From Clostridiaceae bacterium (lineage in GTDB: Bacteria; Bacillota_A; Clostridia; Clostridiales; Clostridiaceae), in the NCBI GenBank assembly GCA_029256485.1, contig JAQSXU010000103.1, positions 1 through 12,117 of the forward strand: 12,117 nt of DNA, read 5' to 3'. Positions 1-7,437 of the stretch are shown here, in pieces (position 1 is the stretch's first letter; each line of letters begins with the position of its first letter). The notes beneath the pieces were generated by a model. That model had not been told where the DNA came from, did no database searches, and saw only the letters and a program-made list of their open reading frames with translations. The position numbers were made by a program, and so were the translations under genes.

Positions 1-573
1 TTGCTCGTTGTAACATTGGATTATGAATTGATTTATAGAATTATAGGAATAAAACCTGCACAGTATTGTGAAAAAGCAATATTTTTAGATGAAGATAATA
101 AATTTGTTAAAATTATTAGAAGTATAGATAAAAGTGATTTAGAACAATGGATAATTAAATTTGATGAATCTATGTATGAATTGATATGTAATAATGAAGA
201 ACTTATGAATAACAATTTTGTACATGCTATAGCAGCTGCAAGAATTATTCATGCTTATCCTAATGCATCTATAAGTGATATTTGTCTTAAATCAGATATT
301 TCAACTCGTCAATTACAACGTCAATTTTTAGATTTTTTTGGTATTACACTGAAAGAATATGCAGGAATTGTTCGATTTACTAAAGCATTTCAGACTATGT
401 ATGAGAAAGACTTAATAACGACTGCTGTTGAAACAGGTTATTATGATCAAGCACATTTAAGTAGGGAATTTAGAAATCGTGCTGGTAATCCACCTAATAG
501 GTGGAAAAATGATGAGATGTTTCATACTATTAAGCAAATGCTTTCAGGGTTAATAAATTTAAAAAAAGAATAA
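1..573 (+). CDS. AraC-family transcriptional regulator, 5'-truncated by the window
   Basis: The 190 visible residues carry an AraC/XylS-type DNA-binding domain in the C-terminal half. The first helix-turn-helix lies at about residues 90-112 (SISDICLKSDISTRQLQRQF). The second lies at about 138-161, with the typical AxxxGYYDQAHLSREFR pattern and a following P-x-RWK element. AraC regulators are usually 250-300 residues with an N-terminal sensing domain, so the TTG at position 1 is probably an internal leucine codon and the gene begins before the window. The visible N-terminal stretch (FDYELIYRIIGIKP-like) would be the end of a sensor or linker region; its ligand cannot be read. A terminator follows at 587-649, so the gene is probably transcribed separately from the array downstream. 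Whether it regulates that array is unknown. The family call is secure; the target and inducer are not known. Confidence 0.9.
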   Translation: MLVVTLDYELIYRIIGIKPAQYCEKAIFLDEDNKFVKIIRSIDKSDLEQWIIKFDESMYELICNNEELMNNNFVHAIAAARIIHAYPNASISDICLKSDISTRQLQRQFLDFFGITLKEYAGIVRFTKAFQTMYEKDLITTAVETGYYDQAHLSREFRNRAGNPPNRWKNDEMFHTIKQMLSGLINLKKE

Positions 574-586
574 ATTGCTAAGTAAG

Positions 587-649
587 CTCTTTCATTAATT
601 ATAAAGGTTTTATAAGAAATCTGAAATATGTTAATGAAGGAGTTTTTTT
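587..649 (+). terminator. Rho-independent terminator after the AraC gene
   Basis: A 12-base arm CTCTTTCATTAA (587-598) pairs with TTAATGAAGGAG (631-642), with one G-T wobble, and seven T residues follow (643-649). The 32-base loop contains its own 7-bp hairpin, TTATAAA (599-605) with TTTATAA (609-615). The long loop is unusual, but the stem and T-tract position, 14 bases after the stop codon, fit a terminator. Confidence 0.7.
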
Positions 650-672
650 AGATATTTTACGAAATTATTACA

Positions 673-715
673 TGTCGTTTTTATACAATACAAATAATAT
701 TTTAAAATTTATTAT
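673..715 (+). promoter_or_regulatory. Candidate promoter of the first array, related to the element at 10293-10335
   Basis: The sequence TGTCGTTTTTATACAATACA (673-692) matches 10293-10312 at 19 of 20 positions. In both copies AATACA (687-692 here) is followed after exactly 17 bases by a -10-like hexamer, TATTAT at 710-715 here. The -35 match to TTGACA is poor (only ACA fits). The support is therefore the repeated geometry and the position between a terminator and the first gene. The 5' arm that would make the TGTCG part a terminator stem is mostly eroded here. Confidence 0.35.
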
Positions 716-811
716 TATAACATAAATTAGATATGATAGGGGCTTAATGTTCAGAAATAGAAAAGTCATTAACATATTTAGTAAGATTATATAAGAAATA
801 AGGAGAATATT

Positions 812-1378
812 ATGAGTTATTTTATAACATCAATAATTTATTTTAATAAAGAATTTCAAGAAGAGGCCTTTTATGAAGCCTTAAAGAAGGTTGAAGAATT
901 TCCTGTTTCGCATCCTCATCTAGTTGAGAAATTTACTAAAATTTCGATTAACTCAGATATTTCAGCGATATATTATCAAGTAGCCGAATATAATACTAAG
1001 CAAAAATGTTTTTCTATGCAGTGTGAACTATTTAGAGAGGATGCATTTACAGATATTATTAACTAAATTTTAAAGGAGAAGGGTATTAAATATAGATTTT
1101 ATTCTCATTTATATTGTGATATGGATGGATTTTTAGAGAATACAAAATACATAGAGAAAGGCTTTGAAATTTGGCAGCGCATGGATGGTGAAGCAATGCA
1201 TTTTTTAAAGGAAGGCGATACACCAGTTCAAACAGAAATATTGAATTTAAAGAAAAAAGCTTATGAAAATTCTTTAGATACCATTTTTGATGAATTGGGT
1301 TTAACTGAGGAAGATATGATTCAAGCTTTTCATAGTTTGGAAAAAGAAGGTGTAATACTAGCAGAATTTAAAAAGTAA
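812..1378 (+). pseudogene. Unrecognised gene split by an in-frame TAA (nonsense pseudogene)
   Basis: The ATG at 812 has AGGAG at 801-805 and opens an 84-codon reading frame that ends at TAA 1064-1066. The same frame continues without interruption to TAA at 1376-1378, reading ILKEKGIKYRFYSHLYCDM and then the 85-residue stretch that starts at ATG 1121. Across the stop, FTDIIN-stop-ILKEKG reads as one amphipathic helix, and AAA (Lys) to TAA is a one-base change. The downstream half has no ribosome binding site before ATG 1121, and the AAAGGAG at 1072-1078 has no start codon at a workable distance, so the half is unlikely to be translated on its own. The intact product would have been about 188 residues, soluble, with no signal peptide. 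I do not recognise the family. Its position at the head of the array suggests an ancestral immunity-type gene. A sequencing error at 1064 is the main alternative. Confidence 0.75.
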
Positions 1379-1424
1379 GAGATAATAAATTGATTTTTAT
1401 TTAGGGATGGAGGTATAGAAGTTG

Positions 1425-2645
1425 ATGAAGAACAAAATTGTAGAATTAAGCCAAGAGGAACTTAATTTGATACAGGGATATATAGAAGTTTCAGAAGTGA
1501 ATATTGAGAAAAATACGAAGAGTGCTGAAGAAATGTATCAATTGGCGAATGACTATTTGACAGGCAACAATGAAAGGGAACAAGATAATAGGAAGGCTTT
1601 TTATTGGTTTTGCAAAGCTGCGCTGGAAGGTTATCCTGAAGCTATTGATAGTATAGGGAAATGTTTTTCAGATGGAATTGGAGTAGAATATAATGCTACT
1701 AATGCATTTCTTTGGTATACAAAAATGGCAGAATGGGGAAGCAGTCGTTCACAAAATAATTTAGGCTGGTCTTATGAAAATGGAGAAGGCATTCTGCAAA
1801 GTGATGAAAAAGCAGCATATTGGTATAGAAAAGCTGCTGAGCAAGGAAATGCAATAGCTCAATATAACCTGGGATTCTGTTATGAATACGGAAGAGGGGT
1901 AAATCATGATAAAGTTGAAGCCTTTAATTGGTATTTAAAAGCTGCAAAGCAAGGGAAGGCTATAGCACAATATTATGTTGGAACTTATTTTGAACTTGGA
2001 CAAGTAGTGAATAAGGATAATTCTGAAGCATTTAAATGGTATAAACTTTCTGCAGAACAAGGGGATTCTAAGGCTCAGGGAAGCCTTGGATTATGTTATG
2101 AAGAAGGACAAGGTGTAAATAAGGATGAAAAACAAGCATTTTATTGGTATATGAAGGCGGCAGAGCAAGGAAATATAACTTCTCAGTTTAACCTTGCTTT
2201 GTGTTATGAATATGGAAAAGGAACAACAGTTAATTTTGAAAAAGCTGTGAAATGGTATAAGGAAGCTGCCATTCGGGGATATATATTCTCAATGACAAAT
2301 TTAGGACTCTGCTATGAATTTGGACGTGGAGTAGAGAAATCTTATGAAGAAGCATTTTCTTGGTATGAAAAGGCTGCAAAACAAGGAGATACGCATGCAT
2401 GGTACAATCTTGCCTTATGTTATGAAATGGGTAAAGGCGTACAAAAGGATTTAGCTAAAGCTTTTGAAGGCTATACTATAGCAGCAGAAAATGGTCATGG
2501 TAATGCTAAAAATAATTTGGGACGTTTTTATTATCATGGTTTTGGAATTCAAAAGAATTATGAAATTGCTCAGAAACTTTGGGAAGAAGCAGCTGAAATG
2601 GGGAATATTGAAGCAGAGGAGAATTTGAAAGTGTTACAAGGATAA
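1425..2645 (+). CDS. Sel1-repeat protein, ten tandem repeats
   Basis: After an N-terminal segment of about 32 residues, the protein is built of ten Sel1-like (TPR-related) repeats of about 36 residues to the end. The repeating pattern is A-Q-x-NLG-x-CYE-x-G-x-GV, then A-F-x-WY-x-KAAEQG. The repeats fold as helix pairs that stack into a superhelix used for protein-protein contacts. There is no signal peptide and no membrane segment, so a cytoplasmic location is expected, unlike the secreted Sel1 proteins of some pathogens. The ribosome binding site is GGAGG at 1409-1413. TTG at 1422 has the shorter spacing (8) and ATG at 1425 a spacing of 11; they differ by one residue and I prefer ATG. Sel1 proteins occur in immunity arrays, where they may bind a toxin domain or act as a scaffold. 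No partner can be named from the sequence. Confidence 0.92.
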   Translation: MKNKIVELSQEELNLIQGYIEVSEVNIEKNTKSAEEMYQLANDYLTGNNEREQDNRKAFYWFCKAALEGYPEAIDSIGKCFSDGIGVEYNATNAFLWYTKMAEWGSSRSQNNLGWSYENGEGILQSDEKAAYWYRKAAEQGNAIAQYNLGFCYEYGRGVNHDKVEAFNWYLKAAKQGKAIAQYYVGTYFELGQVVNKDNSEAFKWYKLSAEQGDSKAQGSLGLCYEEGQGVNKDEKQAFYWYMKAAEQGNITSQFNLALCYEYGKGTTVNFEKAVKWYKEAAIRGYIFSMTNLGLCYEFGRGVEKSYEEAFSWYEKAAKQGDTHAWYNLALCYEMGKGVQKDLAKAFEGYTIAAENGHGNAKNNLGRFYYHGFGIQKNYEIAQKLWEEAAEMGNIEAEENLKVLQG

Positions 2646-2672
2646 ATTTAAGAAGGTGAAGGGAGGAAAAAT

Positions 2673-3854
2673 ATGAGCGGAAAAGCATGTTATATTGAAA
2701 AAGAAGCATTAGAATTTCTTCAGAATTTTTTAGAAACTGAGTATAAAATTACTTTAGCTAAAGCAAGAGAAGATTTAAATCAGGACGGATTTAATAAAGA
2801 AGTTGAAAAACTGGATGTTTTTTATATGAAGGGATTAAAATCTGGAGTAATAAGACCTTATAATACTGGAACTGAAAATTTTAGCATTTTTGCTGAGGAA
2901 GTTAAAATTAAAGCTATACGTAAAATTTTTCTTATAAGGGTCTATAAACATACAGATTATGAAATTGTTTATCGTGCTTATGTAAGTACGGACAGAGAAA
3001 AAGGGAATAGTTATTTTTTCTCGTATTACTTTGCAAAAGTAGAAGATAGTTTCAAAATTATATCTCAATATTTAATAAATGATGCTCGAATTGGTTGGGA
3101 GTGGAAACAAGGTATAAAGTTTAAAATTAATACTTTAGAATTTCTAGGAGTTAATAGATTTATTGAGCCAAATCAAGCTAAAGATTGCGAAGATTACAAA
3201 AGTGAAGCAGGATCTGATTATGAGATACTTATTAAAGAGGAATTAGATAAAAGTTTAGATGAGAGATCTGAAAAGCTAAAGTTTATGGAAAGCTTTAGAG
3301 ATATGGAAGACACTAAAATTAATAATTCACTTGCATCTTGTCTTTGCTTATTAAAAGGACGTTTTTATACTAATGGATTTTTTAGAGAAGGTTCTAATCC
3401 AAAGGCTGCTAAGCTTAAAGAGAAAGATTTGAAAGAGGCTATAGTTTTTTCAAAAGATATAGTAAAAATATTAAGAAATGGTGAATGTACATCCTTAGAT
3501 TCAGAAGGAGACAAAGGATATTATCCTTTTGTATACTGTGGAGAAATGCTTCTAGATGGTTTGCCTGATTTTGCAGCTAAGGATGATGTACCTAAAGGGG
3601 CAATCGTTGAATACGACACTTTAGGAGAACGCTTCTGCATCTTCTGGTATGATGAGTTTGAAGAAGATTATGAGGAAGATTTGGTGCAAGAAACTTTAGA
3701 AGCATTTAAGAGTGCCAGTGATAAAATGAAATCTTATCTCAAAGATTTAGTGGAGTTTTCTGTAGTTCATGGTACAGAATATCCCGTTGTTATTGGTGGG
3801 ACCTTTAGCAGTGGAATATTTGCAGGTATTGTAACAACAAGAGTGCATACATAA
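2673..3854 (+). CDS. Unrecognised 393-residue two-part protein, possible immunity protein
   Basis: GGGAGG at 2661-2666 lies six bases before ATG 2673. The N-terminal half (about 1-175) is mixed alpha/beta. A helix-rich start (ALEFLQNFLETEY) is followed by beta-like runs (KIFLIRVYKH, EIVYRAYVSTD, YFFSYYFAKVEDSFKII). Helix first and then a strongly twisted sheet resembles NTF2-fold immunity proteins, but this is a guess from pattern. After a charged linker (about 185-230) the C-terminal half holds a helical segment, an acidic patch (DEFEEDYEEDLVQE, about 328-341), and a hydrophobic glycine-rich end (VVIGGTFSSGIFAGIV). That end is too glycine-rich and broken to be a confident membrane anchor. 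There is no signal peptide. It lies between the Sel1 and TPR genes with gaps of 27 and 34 bases, so co-transcription is likely. The function is not known. Confidence 0.8.
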   Translation: MSGKACYIEKEALEFLQNFLETEYKITLAKAREDLNQDGFNKEVEKLDVFYMKGLKSGVIRPYNTGTENFSIFAEEVKIKAIRKIFLIRVYKHTDYEIVYRAYVSTDREKGNSYFFSYYFAKVEDSFKIISQYLINDARIGWEWKQGIKFKINTLEFLGVNRFIEPNQAKDCEDYKSEAGSDYEILIKEELDKSLDERSEKLKFMESFRDMEDTKINNSLASCLCLLKGRFYTNGFFREGSNPKAAKLKEKDLKEAIVFSKDIVKILRNGECTSLDSEGDKGYYPFVYCGEMLLDGLPDFAAKDDVPKGAIVEYDTLGERFCIFWYDEFEEDYEEDLVQETLEAFKSASDKMKSYLKDLVEFSVVHGTEYPVVIGGTFSSGIFAGIVTTRVHT

Positions 3855-3888
3855 TTATTAGGTAGAAATTTATAGGAGGAAAAGGAAT

Positions 3889-5580
3889 ATGGAAAAGCTT
3901 GAAATAGATGAGCTAAGAAAGGAATATTTTAATCTGGGACTTGAGGCTATGGAACAGAAAAATTATAATAAAGCATTTAATTTTTTTACCATGGCTGCAG
4001 AGAAGGAGCCTATATGGCCAGAAGCTTTATTTCGTAGAGCACATATGGCATATTTGCGGGAAAATACATGGGGGGCAGCAGAGGATGCAGTAAAGGCATT
4101 GGAGCTTGATCCATCACTTTCTAGGTTATTTGAACAGGAAGGGTTTACAAAGAAAGCTGTTTTGTCAACGCTTAACGCTAGAGCCTGCAGGCAAATTGAA
4201 GCTAAGTCTTTTTCTTTGGCACTTCCATTTTTGGAAGCAGCATTAAAGATTGATCCCTCTTATGATATGGCATTGCTTACTATGGCAGAACTATATGTTG
4301 CAATGGAGGATTATTATGAGGCCCTAGATTGGCTTGAAATAGCTGTGGAAAAGGCGCCAAAAAGAATTGGAGAAATTGATGGTTATGACTGTTACGCACC
4401 TTTAAGACCATATGTCAGATACGGTAAAATTGTAGGACAAGAGAAAGTTATTCTAAACGAAGCAAGGGAATTGCTTCAATTGGGTAAAGATATGATAAAA
4501 CAAGAGGAATATGCAAAGGCCGTAGAGGAAATAAACAAAGCCCTAGAAGTTGCTAAGGAATGGCCAGAAGCACTTTTCCTCAGAGGAATGGCAAAATACT
4601 TAGGAGGGCCTAAGACAGGCTATGTTGCAGATTTATTAGCGGAATCAGATAGTGTAGATGATTTAGCTAGAGCTTTGGATTATGATTCTGAGGTAATAAA
4701 CCTAAATAACGAAATTTTTCATACATATATATGGGGAACTGATACTAACCTAGAAACATTAATGTTAACAGAATTAGGTATTTCTATAAGAGTAATAACT
4801 GATGCTTTAAATAATCGTGTGTGTAATAAATATTTACCTAAGAAAAAATTTCAAGAGGCAATTTCTGATTTAAAACTTTGTATAAGAATTGATCCAAACT
4901 ATGTTTTTCCTTATTTGACCATGGCCGAGGTATATGTTTCTACAAATAATGAGGAGCAAGCAATAATATGGCTTCAAAAAGCTCTTGAAGTTGATCCAAA
5001 TATAAGAGAAAAGGTTGATACTTTTGCATGTTTCACTTCACTTCGTTACAATCCAGTTTATCAAGAACTATTTGTAAAAGAGCCACAGTCTAGTAAAAGT
5101 TTTTACTATCTAGAAATGTCAGTAGAACCTGGTGGAATGAGAGAAGATTTTAAAATGGTATCTAGCTGTGCAGAGAATATTAGCAAAATTATTATAGCAA
5201 GAATTAAAACTCACTTAGGTTTCTATGCATTACTTTCATATGGACAAATTATAAGAGTGAATCGCTATACTAATGGCAAATGTGAGGCAACAGTAGACAT
5301 TCATCCTTTCATTCAAGTTACTGTTCCAGAAAAGCTAGTTGCTCACTTTACTGAAGAAGGAGAATTAGTTGTAAGAGATATGGAAGGTAAACCTGTTACA
5401 GAAGGGGATTTATCTGATTTGCTTTTTGATTATAATGCTTATGAAGAGAAAGCAGAAACAGTTATTCTTGGAGACTGGGAAAATAAGCTTGGCGAACTTA
5501 AAGGAGAGCTAATTTCAGAAAAGGAAGAAATTAATTTGGACGGAACTGTGTATATTGCAGACAAAGTATATGAATTTTAA
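3889..5580 (+). CDS. TPR protein with internal duplication and unknown C-terminal domain
   Basis: ATG 3889 has an ideal AGGAGGA at 3874-3880. Residues 10-175 form TPR-type helix pairs (NYNKAFNFFTMAAEKEPIWPEALF; SFSLALPFLEAALKIDPSY). Residues 192-396 repeat the same architecture (EYAKAVEEINKALEVAKEWPEALF; FQEAISDLKLCIRIDPNY). Each half ends in a related closing motif, DCYAPLR near residue 167 and ACFTSLR near 380. The second half has a longer insert (about 240-305). Residues 400-563 are a non-TPR, beta-rich domain that I do not recognise. There is no signal peptide or membrane segment, so a cytoplasmic binding or scaffold protein is likely. The reading frame continues after TAA 5578-5580 for 19 codons (SGEEYSLEEFLEICKGEQD) to TGA 5638-5640. 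That TGA overlaps the TTG start of the next (decayed) gene, so the present C-terminus may be shortened by a nonsense mutation. Confidence 0.9.
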   Translation: MEKLEIDELRKEYFNLGLEAMEQKNYNKAFNFFTMAAEKEPIWPEALFRRAHMAYLRENTWGAAEDAVKALELDPSLSRLFEQEGFTKKAVLSTLNARACRQIEAKSFSLALPFLEAALKIDPSYDMALLTMAELYVAMEDYYEALDWLEIAVEKAPKRIGEIDGYDCYAPLRPYVRYGKIVGQEKVILNEARELLQLGKDMIKQEEYAKAVEEINKALEVAKEWPEALFLRGMAKYLGGPKTGYVADLLAESDSVDDLARALDYDSEVINLNNEIFHTYIWGTDTNLETLMLTELGISIRVITDALNNRVCNKYLPKKKFQEAISDLKLCIRIDPNYVFPYLTMAEVYVSTNNEEQAIIWLQKALEVDPNIREKVDTFACFTSLRYNPVYQELFVKEPQSSKSFYYLEMSVEPGGMREDFKMVSSCAENISKIIIARIKTHLGFYALLSYGQIIRVNRYTNGKCEATVDIHPFIQVTVPEKLVAHFTEEGELVVRDMEGKPVTEGDLSDLLFDYNAYEEKAETVILGDWENKLGELKGELISEKEEINLDGTVYIADKVYEF

Positions 5581-5636
5581 TCTGGTGAAGAGTATTCCCT
5601 TGAAGAATTCTTAGAAATTTGCAAAGGGGAACAAGA

Positions 5637-5869
5637 TTGAAGAATTTAGATGAAATTATACAGGAACAAGGATATATAGAAATTATTCATGATGAAGATT
5701 TATGATATAAAACTGAACTATGGTTTTATGGCGAATTGATGGAAAGCGATGGCGGGACAATTTTAGAGTATAAATAAATGCAAATAATTCAATTGCTTGG
5801 AAGGCTTTCAACTTTACGGTGAGCAGGCAATTGGGTAGGGATATCTTAATCAAGAAGGGTGAGAGAACA
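5637..5869 (+). pseudogene. Decayed gene remnant with nonsense codon and frameshift
   Basis: AAAGGGGA at 5623-5630 sits seven bases before TTG 5637, a good ribosome binding site and start. The frame reads MKNLDEIIQEQGYIEIIHDE-DL, meets TGA at 5703-5705, and continues in frame as YKTELWFYGELMESDGGTI-LEYK to TAA 5775. Restoring one A in the A-run near 5772-5774 joins this to INANNSIAWKAFNFTV in the frame of the downstream gene. TGG to TGA at 5703 would be a one-base nonsense change. The sequence reads as one protein of about 78 residues or the first part of a longer one, disrupted twice. Its end merges into the ribosome binding site and start of the gene at 5870. It may be a truncated remnant, or the lost N-terminal part of that downstream gene, because the restored frame runs straight into it. 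The family is not recognised. Confidence 0.6.
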
Positions 5870-6358
5870 ATGATATACCATCATAAAACAAAAACATATA
5901 TGAGTGGACTAAAGTTAGCAGCAGAAGATGAGTATGCTTTTAATGATAGTGAAAGAAATGCATTAAGAGGGGCCATCCACCTCTTAGTGGTTCAAGATGA
6001 AAGGATTTTAGAAAATCAAAAAAATGTTGGTAATAAGAATGCAGAGATAAAATTTGAATTAGAGAATTATACTGTGTTCCTTGGATTTACAAAAGATGGA
6101 GGCATATGTGTTGAGGTAGAATTTTGTCCAGATAATTGTGTTACAAAATATTATTTGGTTGGTGACAGACCAGTTAAGATGATTTGGCTAGAAAGTAAAA
6201 TACATGAAGTGCTGAAATATGATTGGAGCTCAGGAGATTTTACTCCCGGTAATGAGTATATTGCAGATATTTTTTTCAGCACCAGTGATGTGGAACAAAT
6301 TGCAGAAGACGTTTTTATTCGTGAAGTAGAAAACTTAAGAGCAAAGAGGAGACTTTAG
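5870..6358 (+). CDS. Unrecognised 162-residue protein, candidate immunity protein
   Basis: I chose ATG 5870 because AGAAGGG at 5853-5859 lies ten bases upstream. The longer reading from GTG 5819 has no ribosome binding site and includes remnant sequence. The product starts MIYHHKTKTYMSGLKLAAED, with a short helix (DSERNALRGAIHLLVVQDE) after it. Beta-like strands (AEIKFELENYTVFLGF, GICVEVEF, TKYYLVGDR) follow, and the end is an acidic-to-basic helix (EQIAEDVFIREVENLRAKRR). It is small, soluble and alpha/beta, with no signal peptide, which is the common profile of immunity proteins, but I cannot assign a family. Its stop is one base before the ATG of the next gene, so translation is likely coupled. 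It may originally have been the C-terminal part of a longer protein whose start is the remnant at 5637-5869. Confidence 0.75.
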   Translation: MIYHHKTKTYMSGLKLAAEDEYAFNDSERNALRGAIHLLVVQDERILENQKNVGNKNAEIKFELENYTVFLGFTKDGGICVEVEFCPDNCVTKYYLVGDRPVKMIWLESKIHEVLKYDWSSGDFTPGNEYIADIFFSTSDVEQIAEDVFIREVENLRAKRRL

Positions 6359-6359
6359 G

Positions 6360-7385
6360 ATGAGTAATTCAATTGGTTTAGCTAAATTTAAGAAAGATAA
6401 TAAAATAGTGTATTGTGAATATGATGGAATTGTTGATTTAATGAGGCCAAAACTATTTAATTCCTTTGAGGAAATGGATAAATGTTGGAAAGAGGATCAA
6501 AACTTAATTGAAGATTGTGATTGTGACATGGAAGATATAGAGATCTATTCTGGAAGAGATTTTTTTTGGAAGGGAAAAGCCTGCAGAAAGTGTATGCAGA
6601 TAGGTAAAAACTCCAATCCTGATTTTTCAGAAGTAATATTTATAGAACCAGACTGGGCTACTTACCATTATATAAAAATAAATATTTTACAGTTATTAGA
6701 GTATTCTTTTTGCTTTGGTAAAGAAAGAATTCCAGGTGCCATAGAAGATTATAAACGTCTTAGTACTCCGCACATAGATCTACTTGATGGCTTTAGTAGA
6801 AATACAAATAATAATATTAGAAGTCATTATTATAGAGATGCAATTTTTAAGCTTTCCTCTCTGGAGCTGGCTGCAGGTGCACCAAAACTCAGATGTCAGA
6901 CCTGGTTTTCAATATTGGCTAAAATAGATTCATGTATATTTGAAGATGAAAAGGAACCTAATAATCCACAAGAGGCTATTATTAATTTTGCTTTAGCTAG
7001 AGATTTTAATAAGGATAGATATGAAAGTTGGCCTAAACCTTATGAAAGTAACATTCCAGCAACTATAATATATAAATTAATTACTGAAAAAGAAGTCTCC
7101 TTGCCTGAAAAATCTAATCTTCATGATAATGCCTATTGGCTTAATTTATACCATGCTATTACAAGTAGGAATGAGAAAAAAGTAAAGGAGCATTGTATAG
7201 CAATTGCAGAAGGTTGGTTTAAGGAATATGAAGAAAGTGAAACTCCTATATATGATCCAGAAAACTTCCCTTGTTATGAACCAGAGTGTAATGCTATTTT
7301 ATCAATAGCACTACATAAAGAGAAGATGGATATTGATTTTGAAGAGAAAAAATATAGAGATTTTTATCTTGCAGCATTAATGTAG
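6360..7385 (+). CDS. 341-residue protein, possibly Imm49-like immunity protein
   Basis: AGAGGAGA at 6345-6352 lies seven bases before ATG 6360. The start follows the previous stop by one base, so the two genes are probably translationally coupled. The N-terminal third is polar and cysteine-rich, with CDCD at 53-56 and CRKC at 75-78. The C-terminal two thirds are mostly helical. The segment around 256-272 (DNAYWLNLYHAITSRNEKK) and the last helix (FEEKKYRDFYLAALM) recall the all-helical Imm49 immunity family, in which similar 'LNLY-AI-S-D-E' segments occur. This is recalled by eye and uncertain. The CxxC and CxC pairs might bind a metal, but four well-spaced ligands are not obvious. There is no signal peptide or membrane segment. 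The gene is real; the family is tentative. Confidence 0.75.
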   Translation: MSNSIGLAKFKKDNKIVYCEYDGIVDLMRPKLFNSFEEMDKCWKEDQNLIEDCDCDMEDIEIYSGRDFFWKGKACRKCMQIGKNSNPDFSEVIFIEPDWATYHYIKINILQLLEYSFCFGKERIPGAIEDYKRLSTPHIDLLDGFSRNTNNNIRSHYYRDAIFKLSSLELAAGAPKLRCQTWFSILAKIDSCIFEDEKEPNNPQEAIINFALARDFNKDRYESWPKPYESNIPATIIYKLITEKEVSLPEKSNLHDNAYWLNLYHAITSRNEKKVKEHCIAIAEGWFKEYEESETPIYDPENFPCYEPECNAILSIALHKEKMDIDFEEKKYRDFYLAALM

Positions 7386-7437
7386 TAATTCAAATTAAAG
7401 ATATACTCAATTAAATCTTGTACAAGGAGGAATGAAA

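Larger units (their letters stand above)
573..811. other. Intergenic region between AraC gene and array
   Basis: This 238-base gap holds the terminator (587-649) and the candidate promoter (673-715). The remaining 96 bases, up to the ribosome binding site AGGAG at 801-805, would be a 5' leader. I see no tRNA, no convincing riboswitch fold and no credible small gene in it. Confidence 0.5.

Noticed and set aside
33..215. Reverse-strand open frame in the AraC gene, and similar reverse frames at 2506-2709, 2835-3068, 9213-9445 and 10719-11042
   Set aside because: They lie opposite well-supported genes, lack ribosome binding sites and have low-complexity translations rich in S, F, I and L, as expected of shadows in AT-rich DNA.
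693..811. Riboswitch or small RNA in the leader of the first array
   Set aside because: No conserved motif or stable GC-containing stem is visible; the region is nearly all A and T.
1425..2645. Periodic repeats of about 108 bases, considered as a CRISPR or DNA repeat array
   Set aside because: The period equals 36 codons and the repeats diverge at the DNA level while keeping the Sel1 protein pattern; they are protein repeats.
1064..5705. Programmed stop-codon readthrough or an alternative genetic code explaining the in-frame stops
   Set aside because: Both TAA and TGA are involved, a frameshift is present as well, most genes end normally with several stops in a row, and no recoding structure is evident. 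Decay is simpler.
5819..5869. Upstream GTG start for the gene at 5870
   Set aside because: It has no ribosome binding site, and the added 17 residues match the decayed remnant; ATG 5870 has AGAAGGG upstream.
7432..7437. ATG 7432 as the start of the two-TM protein
   Set aside because: It is one base from AAGGAGG, too close for initiation; ATG 7438 has the ideal spacing.
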